DNA from: Aphelenchoides besseyi
Taxonomy: Eukaryota; Nematoda; Chromadorea; Rhabditida; Aphelenchoididae
Reading direction: 5' to 3'
Assembly (NCBI GenBank): GCA_024699855.1
Contig: JAMPIQ010000002.1
Location: forward strand, 11,780,001 to 11,844,000
Length of the DNA stretch: 64,000 nt
In this document: positions 10,602 to 21,900 of the stretch, piece by piece
Layout of the letters: every line of letters starts with the position of its first letter
How positions within the stretch are numbered: the first letter of the stretch is position 1
Notes under the pieces: generated by a model
Seen by the model: the letters and a program-made list of their open reading frames with translations, nothing else
Told to the model about the DNA's origin: nothing
The model's database searches: none
Position numbers and translations under genes: made by a program

Positions 10602-12161
10602 TTAGGCATGGGAACGATTCGGTGGAGTGCGTGGACGAGAGCCAACGGCCGTTTGAAGCGAGCGACTGGCTTTGTCGATCACCGTTCCAATTCGCGACTT
10701 GTTGGCGTCGAGAATCATGGAACGAGAACGACCGGTTTTCGGAGTTGCACAGACCGGTGTTTTGAAATTTTGCTTGTTAGTCGATTGGGAATCATTTCCG
10801 AGACTCTGAAATCAACGATTAGGTAGCTCTTCAAAACAACCAACCTTGTTAATCGCGTCCATATCTCTGCGCAACTCTGCGGCTGTCGGACGTCTGCTCG
10901 GATCCTGATCCCAACATCTTTTCATAACTGCTGCCACAGGATCGGGCATCAAATCGGGAGTTTGCATGCGATAGCCGGCCATCACACGCTCCTTCACGGT
11001 AATCGCTTTCCAAGTGCAATACGGTGAGTTGTACGGCGTCTCGAAGAACTCCCACAAAGTGATGCCAAAGGCGTAGATGTCGGTGCAGAATTTTGTTTCT
11101 CCGGTGCGCCAAACTTCCGGTGCTAACCAACGAACGTTTTGCGGTTTCGAAAGATCAACCTTGTAGATAGCGGTTGCACGGCACATTCCAAAATCGGCCA
11201 ATTTGAGGACCGTTCCCGAAAGCAGACAGTTCCGAGTGGCCAAGTCGCGATGAATGCACATTCTACAAGCATTCATACGGATGGTTATTTTTTACAACTT
11301 ACTTTTGGTGAAGATACTCCAGACCACGAGCTGCTTGAGTGCTCATGTCGACTCGACGATTCGCAGAAACTTCAGCACCCAAAGAACGAAGTTTGTCCTC
11401 CACCGATCCGTCCTAAGCTTCTTTTACGAAATTAGGTAATCAAGAACTTACGGTACACAACTCCATGACCAAAAGATAGGGAGTACGATCGACAATGAAG
11501 CCGTAGAACTTGACAATATTCTTGTGATCGTACTAAACAATGTTCGTTTTAAATTCAATAAAGAAGCTTACTAGTTGCATAACCCGCGCCTCTTTCATCA
11601 TGTCAACGAGTCCCTGCTCATTCTTTCCATCCGAATCGATACGCTTCACGGCCACTGGTCTTTTTTCCTTGGTCATCATTCCTTTGTAGACCGTTCCATA
11701 TGCCCCGCTCCCAATCTAAACATTTGAATAGAATTGCGCTTGTATTGATCATTATCTACCTTCTTGATCAAACGAACATCTTTGTGAACCAGTTGAAACT
11801 TTCCTTTGCCCACCGCGCGCTTCAGTTGCAACTTCTCGCCATTGCCGATGTCCCAACTGCACGATTGGAAGTAGTCGACCGCACTTTTGACAGACGGAAA
11901 CTGTTTGCCCTGAAACAGAATGATCGTATCAAAAAATGTGTTCAGTAAACTTACCAGAAAACGATAACCACCGCCATCACGAACAAGCTCGTAGCGTCGA
12001 ATTCGATTCTTCTTCACGGCAAGAATCAATTTGGGTCGCGTGTGTCCAGGATCAGATTTCGATTGGATGAGAAAATCGCCGTCAAATTTCAGCAACTTGT
12101 CCGCGTCTTCGTTTGGAAGAGCACCATGAAAGAAGCTGAGATGTGTATGTTCGTCTGACAT
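10602..12161 (-). CDS. SH2-tyrosine kinase of Fer/Fes type
   Basis: Non-receptor tyrosine kinase with an N-terminal SH2 domain (about residues 8-100, beginning FFHGALPNEDADKLL) and a kinase domain: glycine loop GSGAYGTVYKG, VAVKRI lysine, HRDLATRNCLL catalytic loop, DFGMCR, and APEVWRTGE. It lacks the F-BAR region of mammalian Fes/Fer, as do the many nematode SH2-kinases of this group. In the SH2 core the usual FLxR is FLIQS, so the pTyr-coordinating Arg is Gln (codon CAA). After the kinase domain a 39-nt intron (GTTGGTTG...TTTCAG) leads to a last exon encoding a basic Ser/Thr/Pro-rich tail (TPVCATPKTGRSRSM ... RPRTPPNRSHA) and a stop at 10602-10604. Without that splice the protein would end at EELPNR (10812). 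I prefer the spliced form because the tail frame is open and compositionally coherent. Confidence 0.87.
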
Positions 12162-12269
12162 TTCGTTTTCAACGGCTGTCTAGTCCGAACAAACAACTCC
12201 AAATGAACAGTTCAGTCAAGTGAATTGATTACGAGTTTGCATGAGATCAAAATACAAAATCAAGTCGCT

Positions 12270-12560
12270 TGTTTACAAGTAAATCACCGGTCGGCCTCCC
12301 TCCGGGTAGCCTCCCTTCAATTAGCACAGATCATTGGCATCATTTATTTACAAAACAATTACACTATTTCAATTGTGAAAGACTTCCTTTTGACATACAA
12401 AACCGACAATTTGCTGCTTCGATTTCAAAAAACAACTTCAAACAAATTCTTTCGACAATAACAAATCACTACATCTCTTTACTCGAGCAATTTATTTCCT
12501 AATCAAAACCAATTCCTTTTCATTATCTCTCAATCAAATATCAAACTTTAATCTTTATTA
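12270..12560 (+). repeat. Dispersed G-poor repeat, copy 1
   Basis: Aligns by eye with 41284-41560. Both have a C/G-rich imperfect hairpin (GGTCGGCCTCCCTCCGGGTA here), then CCTCCCTTCAATTA, then a common order of short blocks such as CGACAATTTGCTG and CAAATCACTACA. It is diverged and truncated compared with the copies near 41 kb. Confidence 0.7.
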
Positions 12561-13089
12561 CCAATATTTCAATATTCGTTTTTAAAGAGGAGAGAGAGAA
12601 TCTTTCGGAACCAACGTCACAATCTTACGTACATCTTCTTGATATGCAAACGGGTACAGCCGAGACCCAAGATGAAGACTGTGTTTTGTTTATGCCTTTA
12701 CCTAAGATGGAGACATGGTCGATGAGCGAATATGCGGTTCAAGTTGTGACGCGGCTCTTCAGGTGTACAGCTGTGAGGAAAAAGAAGTTAGTCGATGATC
12801 AATTGTACGCGTATATTGTAGTCAATTCGTTAAAGTCTGCAACAATATTGATGAAGAAGATGAACGAGAACTAAACAAAGCATTGCAATTTTGTTCTTTT
12901 TTGCAAATTCGATCGGTCAATCTCATGTAGACAATGAGTGTACAACTGTGGATTGTCCACAATAGCAATTTTCGTAAACAAATGACTGCTGTTCAAAGTA
13001 ACAGATGAAGATGTTTTCGACAATCCATTGGTACGCGACATCAACAAACGAACTGTAACAAAAGCACATTGATTATGTTGAACATCAAT
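12561..13089 (+). other. Region with weak coding-like frame, unidentified
   Basis: An open frame at 12644-12874 (+) extends upstream in frame to about 12595 and reads as a 90-residue polar peptide (MPLPKMETWSMSEYAVQVV). I recognise no domain. It could be an exon fragment left by a transposon. Confidence 0.25.
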
Positions 13090-13350
13090 TTAAATATCAT
13101 GAGTATCGTCGTGTATTGATGAGGGACAGAATTCGGCGAGTGCAAACATGTATTTGAAGATGTAGGCCTGAAATACGATTGTAAACAAATCGTTTAGCAA
13201 CGAACTAACCGCTTCATTCGTATTCTCCATCCGAAAGATTGGTCGTTCACGGACATAAGAAGCAATTAAAGAACTGAGTGAGTAGACGACAACGACGATC
13301 ATCAAAGTACACAAAGGACAACAAACGTTGTGGGATTATCCGTTATGATC
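13090..13350 (-). pseudogene. Membrane-protein gene fragment, unidentified
   Basis: Minus strand: a hydrophobic segment (CTLMIVVVVYSLSSLIASYV), a 44-nt intron-like gap (GTTAGT...ATTTCAG), then AYIFKYMFALAEFC and a stop at 13090-13092. No upstream exon in the same frame could be joined. It lies just outside the 3' end of a Helitron fragment and may be a host gene piece beside the insertion. Confidence 0.25.
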
Positions 13351-13462
13351 ACATTGTAAATGAATTGAACCTGAAAAACATAAATTGGAAAAATCAAAAC
13401 CGCTTACCAAGTTTTTGTCGTCATTCGTCGTCGTCCGTCGATAAACGGAAGCACAATGATGC

Positions 13463-13946
13463 CATGGCCCAAAGGCCATAGACTTGGTATTTGAGTTTTT
13501 GAAGATTCATTTTGTGTTACTATTTCCGTTTGTTTTCACAAAATTCCGATTCTTCCAGTTGTTTTGTTGTTTACAGGCGTTTGAAGACCTCCCGATGAAC
13601 AATATTCTTAACTAAACATCCCGTTGGGCTTTGTTGTTCGTTTGTTGGAACGAAAACTTTAACAGAATCCCACGAATGTGCTCGTGACAAAGCGGCGTAC
13701 AATTGACCATGATCGAAGACTTGGTGTTCGAGATTCAGTCCAACTCGTTCGAATGTTTGGCCTTGACTCTTGTTGATAGTCATCGCAAAGGCCAACTTAA
13801 ATGGAAATTGTTTGCGGTTCAGTTGGAACATCCTTCGATAATCGATTGTGTTGTTGATTCGTGGAATGATGTGTTGCTCACGGGCATGATGTCCGGTCAG
13901 AATCTCGCATTCAATAGAGTGATTGTTCATTGCTACAACAAGTTGG
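13463..13946 (-). mobile_element. Helitron 3' fragment A (helicase end plus hairpin)
   Basis: Codes for the last part of a Pif1-like Helitron helicase (FAMTINKSQGQTFERVGLNL, LYAALSRAHSWDSVKVFVPT) with a stop at 13571-13573. It matches the 40.0-40.4 kb copy closely and keeps the Arg codon that is a stop there. About 95 nt beyond the stop, in element orientation, comes the hairpin CTATGGCC-TTTG-GGCCATGG. Homology to the full element begins abruptly at 13946; codons further upstream are unrelated. Confidence 0.85.
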
Positions 13947-14200
13947 TTTTGATTGAATTCAAAATTATTATTGTCAGGATTATCGAAGTCGAGGTTTTTG
14001 AAAAGTCGACGATAATCAATACACCTCACTCAAAGTTATTTCGTTTTTACAGATTAAACGGGTCCACGATTTATTGTCTGCTCCGATCAAATGAACAAAA
14101 TTAACATGCACTGCAAGGTCGAAAATTTATGTGGTTAATTGCAAGTTAAAACTGTTTGTTTAGTGCATCTTTTTATCGGGTTTGAAAATTTCAAAGAAAT

Positions 14201-14644
14201 TTGTCGGCAAAGAGGACAAAATCAGAAGACACTGTTTGGGATGGCGGTGAATTTACGATAACCAGAGAATCAGGCATCCGACTTTTCTCCAAATCTGAGA
14301 ATCTTCCAAGTTACACGAATCCGTACAATCCGCCATCAATTTGGCGTAAATTACCAGATGTTCCAATTGACCATGTTAAAAATCAGCTGACAACAATATT
14401 TAATTTCTTTTTTGTAGCCGGTCGCGCGACAGTTTTAAATGTTCCAAAAACTGAAAACGACGAGAATGGCAAAGATGTCGCGGTTGTAGTCATCGGAGAT
14501 GATTCCGGAACAAAAATGCATTTATCTTTTAGCTTTGAACAAAAAAACCCGGAAGATAAGGAACTCTTGCATGACTTAGTCCTTAATTCAGAGATTGTGT
14601 TCCACAGAGATTCTCAACTGGAGAAAGGTTGGATTAACAATTAA
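14201..14644 (+). CDS. Possible OB-fold (RPA-like) protein, partial
   Basis: An open frame of 147 codons with no ATG at its left end (first in-frame codon used is TTG), so an upstream exon is likely missing. The segment AGRATVLNVPKTENDENGK followed by VAVVVIGDDSGTKMHLSFSF has the alternating strand pattern of an OB fold and resembles the other OB-fold genes in this window more than anything else. The N-terminal part (WDGGEFTITRESGIRLF) is not recognised. It lies between a Helitron end and a kinase-like pseudogene. Confidence 0.35.
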   Translation: MSAKRTKSEDTVWDGGEFTITRESGIRLFSKSENLPSYTNPYNPPSIWRKLPDVPIDHVKNQLTTIFNFFFVAGRATVLNVPKTENDENGKDVAVVVIGDDSGTKMHLSFSFEQKNPEDKELLHDLVLNSEIVFHRDSQLEKGWINN

Positions 14645-14698
14645 AATAGTTTAGTTTGTTTAGCCAAAATGCTGGCGCTAAAAATTGATCAGGCATAA

Positions 14699-14863
14699 TG
14701 TTATTGTCCGCGATCCATTAGATCACGGATATAAAAGCCGGCTGAGAAGAGCCGGCGGTGTTCCTTTTTGTTTCATTTCTTTTTCCCCGTTCTTTGAATA
14801 AATTTGGTCCGCGACCAATTGGCCCAGCGACCCTTTTGCTCGGTCAGTTATTGTGGAACAACA
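14699..14863 (+). mobile_element. Candidate short solo LTR or LTR-like element
   Basis: 165 bp starting TGTTATTGTCC and ending GTGGAACAACA (TGTT...AACA termini). It contains a TATA-like ATATAAAAG, a hairpin (GCCGGCT...AGCCGGC) just after it, and an AATAAA, in promoter-R-polyA order. No clear target-site duplication is visible, so it could be another repeat type. Confidence 0.35.
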
Positions 14864-14919
14864 GGTTTTACTTCGATTATTTATTCTAATTGACTTCTTT
14901 TATATTCTCAGATTTTGTA

Positions 14920-15780
14920 TGTTGACTTGTTGAAAAAGATTGAGCATGTCACTCATATTTCTTTGGAATTTCAAAAAATCCAATTTGGTGGTCAAGATCT
15001 GCCCAATTCTCTAAATCCTCCGGAATCAATCAATGATTTTGAAGAAATCGTCGTGGTAAGTTGAATTATTATATTTATAATTTCATGTTCACTTATTTAT
15101 TTAGAAGCATGCTGGTTTGCTTAATTGGATGGCAATGTTGGCTTGCGTGCAGGAAGCGCAACAAGCAAAGTCTGTGGACAACATATGTCGCATAACATCA
15201 TCCGTCGGTGATGCTCTTTCTCATTTGAAGCCGTTGACAGAGGCTCAGTTCTTCACAACGTACCCAAACTTGCGCCTAATTTAACTCGCATTCAAAAATG
15301 ATTTCGCCCACTATCTAGATACGGACATCAAATTCGCCGTCCAGGAGTATTTTTCCAAGTTTTTTGGCGACAGCGCTGAGTACCCGACCGTCGAATTTAA
15401 AGAAAAAGAACGACAGGAATACAAGTAAGTGCATTTGATCAAGGGTTTTTAAAATAAAAAATGTTTTTGTGCGGATTTATTGCGAATGTGTCGAGGGATG
15501 GGAACGTCTTAGGAAGATACCACGTAAAAGTGCACATCGGATTGGCCGTCTATCCGTTTAAACAAAACGCGGATATACGTGAAATCTTTGCCTACAAATT
15601 ACTAGAATTGATCAAAATGAGCCCAAAGGTGCTTTTTGTCTCTAATGTATATTACTCGTCACTCGGATTGTATATCGCCACCGAAGAAGGTAATTTTCAT
15701 AAATTTAGCCTTGATTTTATCAGGTGTGTGTCAGATATGCAATGATGAGCTTTGTGAGTTCGGAATTTTATTTGAGATTT
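14920..15780 (+). pseudogene. Ubl-kinase-like paralog A, broken
   Basis: Exons line up with the intact paralog at 18.9-21.95 kb. They give the second half of a ubiquitin-like domain (VDLLKKIEHVTHISLEFQKI), then KHAGLLNWMAML, then a linker containing an in-frame TAA near 15280 (NLRLI-stop-LAFKNDF), then the kinase-like N-lobe: YHVKVH with the presumptive catalytic Lys, and DIREIFAYKLLELIKMSP. The frame ends after LGLYIATEE; the catalytic-loop half is absent. The first Ubl exon is also missing and an LTR-like element sits where it would be. Confidence 0.7.
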
Positions 15781-15894
15781 GAAATCTGGAGGAAAATTTG
15801 GTCAGAAGTTTTTTCGAGCTCATAGTGACGGAAAGTGTTTTATTGTCACTTAGTTATGAAAGTGAAAAAGATTTTATAATTCCATTCAAATTTC

Positions 15895-16196
15895 AGATTA
15901 TCGGTATTGAAGATGATGGAGTTATTTATTGAGTTGCACGATCAAGATGGCCTTGTACATAATAAGTTCAACTCTGAATTTGACAGTCAGGTACTTTTTT
16001 TATAAACTAAGCAATTATTAAATATAATTTGTTCTAGAGTACGTCGGATCAATTGAAGAAAAAGATCAATTTAATGCGGAAAATCTATCAACATGATCAG
16101 CACTCATTTTTCGAAGGTGCCGAAGACTTAGTGGGACGAAGCGAACATCCTTCAGTTTTGTGCATCCGAACAGCATGGGAAAATAATTGTCGTAAG
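15895..16196 (+). pseudogene. Ubiquitin-like domain fragment A'
   Basis: Two exons encode one Ubl domain (MELFIELHDQDGLVHNKF, then DQLKKKINLMRKIYQHDQ). Both sequence and intron match the minus-strand fragment at 31.4-31.7 kb, including the intron block TAAACTAAGCAATTATTA. Nothing kinase-like follows, so it is an isolated domain remnant placed directly behind paralog A. Confidence 0.6.
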
Positions 16197-16870
16197 TTAT
16201 CTAATTTTTATTTTTTTTATTAGATATTGATACAAGTAGATCTGGACCCTAGTTTATTCTATCTTTGTATTGATTTTCAGAGGTGGTCAATCACTGATTT
16301 TGATTATCGCCGGAGATATTACAAGCCCAGACTCAACCTTTCATACTTTAGAAGCATACCTTGTTATCAACTTGGATTGCGCTCGGAAAAGTATGGAAAT
16401 ACGGCTGTTTCGGCCTCTCTTAATAGTAGGTCAAATAGACGTCGGTTTATTGGATAGCAAACCGCTGGACAGAAATCTAGCAATAATGAAGGGGAAAAAA
16501 GGATGGCCTACCGAAACAACTGGGGGCTCCTAGATACAAACACGGAACAACCCGATCCGTTGCTTACTCGCCGTGTCTTCGTTACACGAGAGCTTCTAGA
16601 TTTTCAACATTAATTCCGAACGTGAACGCACAGAACGAGCGATAAGCAAGATTGAGGAAATAGTCATTAGTCAGTAAATTAAAAAATTATTGAACAAATT
16701 TTCCCGCCCCCCATTGTCTCTCTTACTTTCCGCCAGCATACTCTCCCACAACAAGAAAAAAACTTACTCGCCTATTTCGGACCATTGCTGTCCAAGGCAA
16801 TTTGGCCTAAACTGATCTTCGTTATCAGAGGCAAAAGAAACTGGCCGACGAACAAACGACGACGAAGAAT
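16197..16870. other. No gene recognised
   Basis: Contains overlapping short open frames in two phases (16227-16533) with no domain I recognise, then non-coding AT-rich sequence. Confidence 0.4.
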
Positions 16871-16876
16871 AAAAAA

Positions 16877-17150
16877 GTGGAACCAAAGCGATCAACGCTG
16901 GAGAATAGAAAAATTTCGGAAAAGAGGTTGGCTTACCGAAACAGAACTTTAGTGCCACACAAGTTGACAGACGAAATAAAAAATCGCGGAATCGAGGCTT
17001 GTCTTCAACTGCTGATATTGCGATGCGGAAAGAATTGGATGAAGGACATCATTGCAGGTGATGAGAAGAGGGTTTTTTATTGCAATGATTTCCGTAAACT
17101 ACAATGGCTAAACCCAAATGCTCCTGGAGTTTCAACACAATGCATTTACA
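16877..17150 (+). pseudogene. Mariner transposase relic
   Basis: A decayed mid-part of a second mariner lineage: LVPHKLTDE (WVPHEL region), then DIIAGDEKRVFYCN with the first catalytic Asp in GDEK, then RKLQWLNPNAPG. Ends, the other two Asp residues and terminal repeats are missing. Confidence 0.7.
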
Positions 17151-17279
17151 TAATTATTAATTCGTTTGTTTTAGGGAACACCGATTTCTGATGATGGCAA
17201 TCCTCTTCAAGTAATAAGCGGAAGAATCTCGGCGATATCGGAACCCAGACTTTCGTCTTTTGGCTACTCTATCTATTCT

Positions 17280-17470
17280 ACTAGCACTCAACTGTGGTTC
17301 GGAAACTTGGGACAATGCAGAAAAGTGAACGCACCAAGTTAACGACAACTCAACGAGCAATGGAACGAAGACTTCTTGGGATTCGGTCACACGACGAAGT
17401 CCGAAGCGTGGAGATCCGAACACGAACGCAGTTCAAGGACGCGGTCAAAGTATTCGCATCATATCAATTA
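17280..17470 (+). pseudogene. LINE reverse-transcriptase 3' fragment
   Basis: NCGSETW followed by KLTTTQRAMERRLLGIRSHD, a block typical of the C-terminal end of RTE/CR1-like LINE reverse transcriptases, with a frame break between the two parts. The following bases (GTATTCGCATCAT...) recur after the related fragment at 24.5-24.7 kb, so both are 3' ends of one LINE family. Confidence 0.7.
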
Positions 17471-18299
17471 ATCACCTTTTTTTGTTCATATTTTATTGTT
17501 GATTTGATGATTGAAACTAGTAAATCTTTGTTTTGCTACTCTCTACATGGCATGGATTGGCACGTCCTGAAGCGTCCGGTGATCCAGTTTTTGCTCGCAA
17601 ATTTTCCGCTAGAAAACCAACTCTTCTCGGTATTGTGGTTGCTGGACAAACAATTTCGCATGAAACATTGTTACGAGCGGAGACAGAACGCCAACGCGTC
17701 TGCGGATCAAAAAGCGGCCGAATAGCCGTTGTTAGTTAGTTGTTGTTTTTCTCCTGTAGTAGGCGGCGGCAATCGCGAATAAAGGCATTTAGGCTTAACC
17801 GTCGAACTTAACAAAACGAAATTGCTTGCATTTGTTTTATCGAATTATGTTAAAACTATTTCTTTTGCAACTTTGTATGATATTTATTTGTTGTCGGAAA
17901 AAAGCGATTTTAAGTTGTAGGATAAATTAAATATTAAATTCTTTGTTGATTTTGTATACTGCTGTGATGAAATTTGAACATCGGATCTTTATGGCTTGAT
18001 TCGAGATGAATAAATGAAAATGAGTTTTGGGTGCGCTATTCATTAGGTTGTTGATTTCAGATAATTTATGATGAAAACGGCTTAATTTTGGATTAAATTA
18101 AGTACAAATGTTACGATTTATTGTTAAATTAGGTAAAAATAAAATACGGGTTTCTGGGTACGCCAAGAAGCCCATTTATACTAATCGGAGTTAGAGTCAA
18201 CTTTAATAAAGGTATCTAAGAAAATACGGCTAATCTTAGCTTCTCTGCTGCGCCTCGATGGGCGGTAAAGAGAAATTGCGGTTGTCCTAGATACGCCTA
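17471..18299. other. No gene recognised
   Basis: An open frame at 17533-17739 (+) has no recognisable domain, and the rest is AT-rich. No RNA gene is evident. Confidence 0.4.
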
Positions 18300-18683
18300 T
18301 TATATACTACTGTTGTCTTTGGACAATTGGTATTCATCGCGAGCAGCCTCACAAACGTCGTCTAATTGACAATGCGTATTGTATTTATCAGCTAAAACAT
18401 GTTCGATTATGGTTACTAGTTCTGCAGTTTCGGCATGGACGAACGACATTTGTCGAGAAATGCCTGGAGATGGGATTGACTGTGTTTCTGTGGATGCTTC
18501 ATGTGCATTTTTAACAATTTCAGTTTGCGTTTCGGGTGTTTCTGCGATTTCGGTTTCATTGACCGTTAAGTTTGTAAGCTGCATTTTAGCTACTTTCTGT
18601 TCTGCTCTTATCCTCTGCATTCTCTCACAATTCTTCCGTTCTTTCTTCTCATCCTCAGTCAACTGGGTCTTTTGTTTGGGCAT
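18300..18683 (-). pseudogene. Helitron N-terminal ORF fragment
   Basis: 127 codons from ATG (MPKQKTQLTEDEKKERKN) that match the first ORF of the full Helitron at 34990, including the basic region ERMQRIRAEQKVAK, a Ser/Thr-rich linker, THCQLDDVCEAARDE and the same order of blocks. By eye identity is around one half, so this is a different Helitron subfamily. It stops before the protease domain. It shares orientation with the helicase end at 13.5-13.9 kb and could be the other end of one old, internally replaced element. Confidence 0.7.
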
Positions 18684-18909
18684 CGCTTATTGGGTGCAAC
18701 GTATCTTTGGATACAGACAAACAGACAGACGGTACTCACTTTCTTTAATGGGAGGAGGTGCTTGTGATTTCGTAAATTCGGGTGTTGAGGCTTGATTTAA
18801 ATTCACAAAGTTTTTACGCATGTACACTTTCTTAGTCGTGATGAAGATAACGCGGACTAACACGTTAACCTGTAATTTTCAATTAATCAAATCGTATTAT
18901 TTAGTCGCT

Positions 18910-21900
18910 ATGGCCCCGACAGGCAATCTTGAATGCTCAAAAAATTCAAATGCTATTTGCCAATACGAATTGTGTCCATTCACGAACAAATTAATCACCC
19001 AGGTAAACTACTAAATTGAAACTTGCATAAATTTGTTTTAGCCGATTCGAGTTCGATCAGGAACTTGGTTTCTCCGAACTTTTTGGTCAGTCTATTGTAC
19101 TTTCACGATAATTTTAAATTATTTCAGGCACGTCGTTTGCTGGGAATCCAAATATCGACCGGTGAGCATTCCACCAAGTTTACAAGGACTTTACGATGAA
19201 GTCAAAGGTTTGCGCAATTCAGACCAATACAACGATTAAAAATAATTTAGCCGCTGAGAAGCCTACAAATGACTCCGAAAAATTGATGAAACGCAACACT
19301 TCTAAGGTTTGTTTTTCAAGGATTTTGTTTACCAAAATTTGCATGGCATTAATCTACTTTTAATGCCAATGTTTACAATTTTTTATGTAACAGCAACTCC
19401 GTGGCTGCGGCGCTCGGTGCTTTGCGAGACTTACAAAAACCCCCTAACAACGAAAGAAAATTGAAAAAAGCTCAAAAAATTGATTTTTGCTTGAGAAAAC
19501 CGACTGGAGATCGGTCACAAAGAAGATTACTTAAGCTTTCTCCTGGCCTGTAATTTCCTGGGGATTTTACTATAGTTTCTGTCATCAGTAGGGCTATATG
19601 CATGAGCTTTTTGCGCCGATGTGCAGACCAAGACAATGGCCAATGGAGTCAATTAGTGCCAGAAGTTTCAAAAATTTAGAAACTTGCGTCGGCATCCAGA
19701 CAATTGTCGGACACTGAAACTCAAAAAACTGGTCATTCCAGCTTGTTTAGAACATAAAAGTAGGTGTCAAATATATGAATTCAAGGGTGAGGACACACAA
19801 AACCCTGACTGACATTGCAAAATGAGTTATGTAATGCTTGCAGTAAACTAAACGTTTTGCAAATCAGTGTGTGTGCATTATTCCATCTGTAGACATCGAA
19901 CTGCGCGTAAACTTAATCTGAGTCTTTTCGCGAAAACAGCTTGTTTTCCCAGTTGTGGCGTGTTGTCCAGGAATTTTTCGGCAAATAGATTGAGTTAGTA
20001 AATTGAGGGTGTTCGGTCAGTTTAAATCCGATTTTTGTACGGATGGCTACTTGGTTTTTAGAGCTTAAATTTATTGAATTATAGGGAAGTTGAGAAGTTT
20101 TTGCGCGATTTGCCGTTCTTATTTTCAATGGTTTGCTGTTTTAATTTAAAGCGAAAAGCTTCTAGTTCATCGTATAAGTTATCGAGATCTAAACGCTAGC
20201 ATTTTCAGAATTAAAAGATAGAAATTGGCTTAGTTGAGTCGGTTTTTGGATAATTTCAAGAAATAGCTACTTTAGGAAAAAAACTGTCCTCACTTTTAGA
20301 TTGTATTAATTTTTGAGTTTCCGTATTGTTCGTTTTATTTGACTGTAGCCAAATTCTAAACATTTTTACGCGGTTTTGAGTGTTTCAAATTTATTTGTTA
20401 AATTTCAGAGTCCAAGAATGGAAATATTCGTTTATCTGCACGACCACGAGAACAAAGAGCACAAAGAAGTTTTCATTGAATTTGCAAGTGACCAGGTAAT
20501 ATTTTGATGGATTAATTGATTGACTAGAGTTTAATTAGGCCCTGTTACGCGAACTACGACTCCAAATCTCGAAAGACTTCAACTTTGATCAAAAATATCA
20601 GATATTGTTCTTAGAAGATGGAACGAAGGTTTCCGGGTTTAGTTCCGATGACACGCTGCGAGCAATTGGTCTTCAGCACAAATCAAAATTGATCGTCGTA
20701 AGTTCTTTTTAAACATGTTTCAAAACCGTGGCCGAAATTGCTTTTGAAATGCTACTTATTAATCAAGACAAAATTCTGTATGTTTTAGAAGCACTCAAAT
20801 GTTGTTGAATGGGAAATGATTATCAGATCTCTGAACGAAATTGCTCGAACAAAAGACATAGAAGAGCAAATCAGCACTGCCAACATCTTACGCGATTTAA
20901 TTCACTTGATTACCGAGCACAAATTTTTCCATTGCTACGATCACTTGCTCGGCGAAAAGCTACGTATTTCTTCTGAATTGCGTGAGTATCTTGGGGGCTC
21001 CAAGGCTACAAGGGAAGCGGGTACCAAATTGTATTTCTTTAATTGGCTGAAAGAAACGGGAAAAATGAAGGATCTGGGGTCATTCAACGTTCATTTTGGA
21101 CCAAAAGTTGGTGGTGTACACTCTGGATGCACGGCCACGATTGTCTTCGATGGAATGGACGAAATGTATTACATAAAAACGCACCATGATGGGTCGACAG
21201 GTACATCATCAATACCGTATCGTGCACCCAGTACGTAACTATCAATCTATTTATTTATTTAACCGACGGTTTCAGATCTGAGGGAAGTATTCGCTTACGT
21301 ATTGTTAGAAATTATTGGTCTTTGCCCAGAAACACATTTTTATGGGCCTATTCCTGGAGAAGGCAGAGGAACTCTATTCATTGCCACAAAGAGCATTTCC
21401 GAACTTGAACTCATGAACGTAATTTAAATCGTCTGTAGTTTGTTTCAAAATTCGTTGTTTAGACAGCAACACCCAAGTCCTCCAACATCAAAGATGTTAT
21501 TCTTCAAATTCACATTGCTACCTCTATTCTTTGCTTGAAAGATGTCCATGACGAGAATTGCGGTTTTTCCAATAATAGAGCGTGGATATTTGACTTTGCT
21601 GTACCCCAAGGTTTGATTTTTCACAAACATCCAACAATTCCGATTTTAAGGCTACTACAACATGGAAATGCAATTGTTCAAAAATCACAAACCTCAATGT
21701 GCCGAACCTAATATGCGAACGCCAAATAAAATAAGTGCCTTTGCTCAAACGATAACGGCAAACGAACGTATGGAATTCGGAAAGGAAATCGTGGAAACAT
21801 GGAACCTTTTGGAAAATGTCGACAAGGCGGTGGAAAAAGTCACTTCAGTGAAAGAAAAAATTCGGTCAAGTGGCGGTATCATTGAACGCACCGATGATTT

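Noticed and set aside
11146..11420. Plus-strand ORFs across the kinase gene
   Set aside because: They are antisense to HRDLATRN and neighbouring kinase exons.
13703..14104. 133-codon plus-strand ORF, also at 28080-28295
   Set aside because: Antisense shadow of the Helitron helicase end; recurs because the helicase recurs.
14699..14863. tRNA-like or SINE reading of the TATA/hairpin segment
   Set aside because: No A-box/B-box or cloverleaf could be drawn; the TGTT...AACA ends fit an LTR-like element better.
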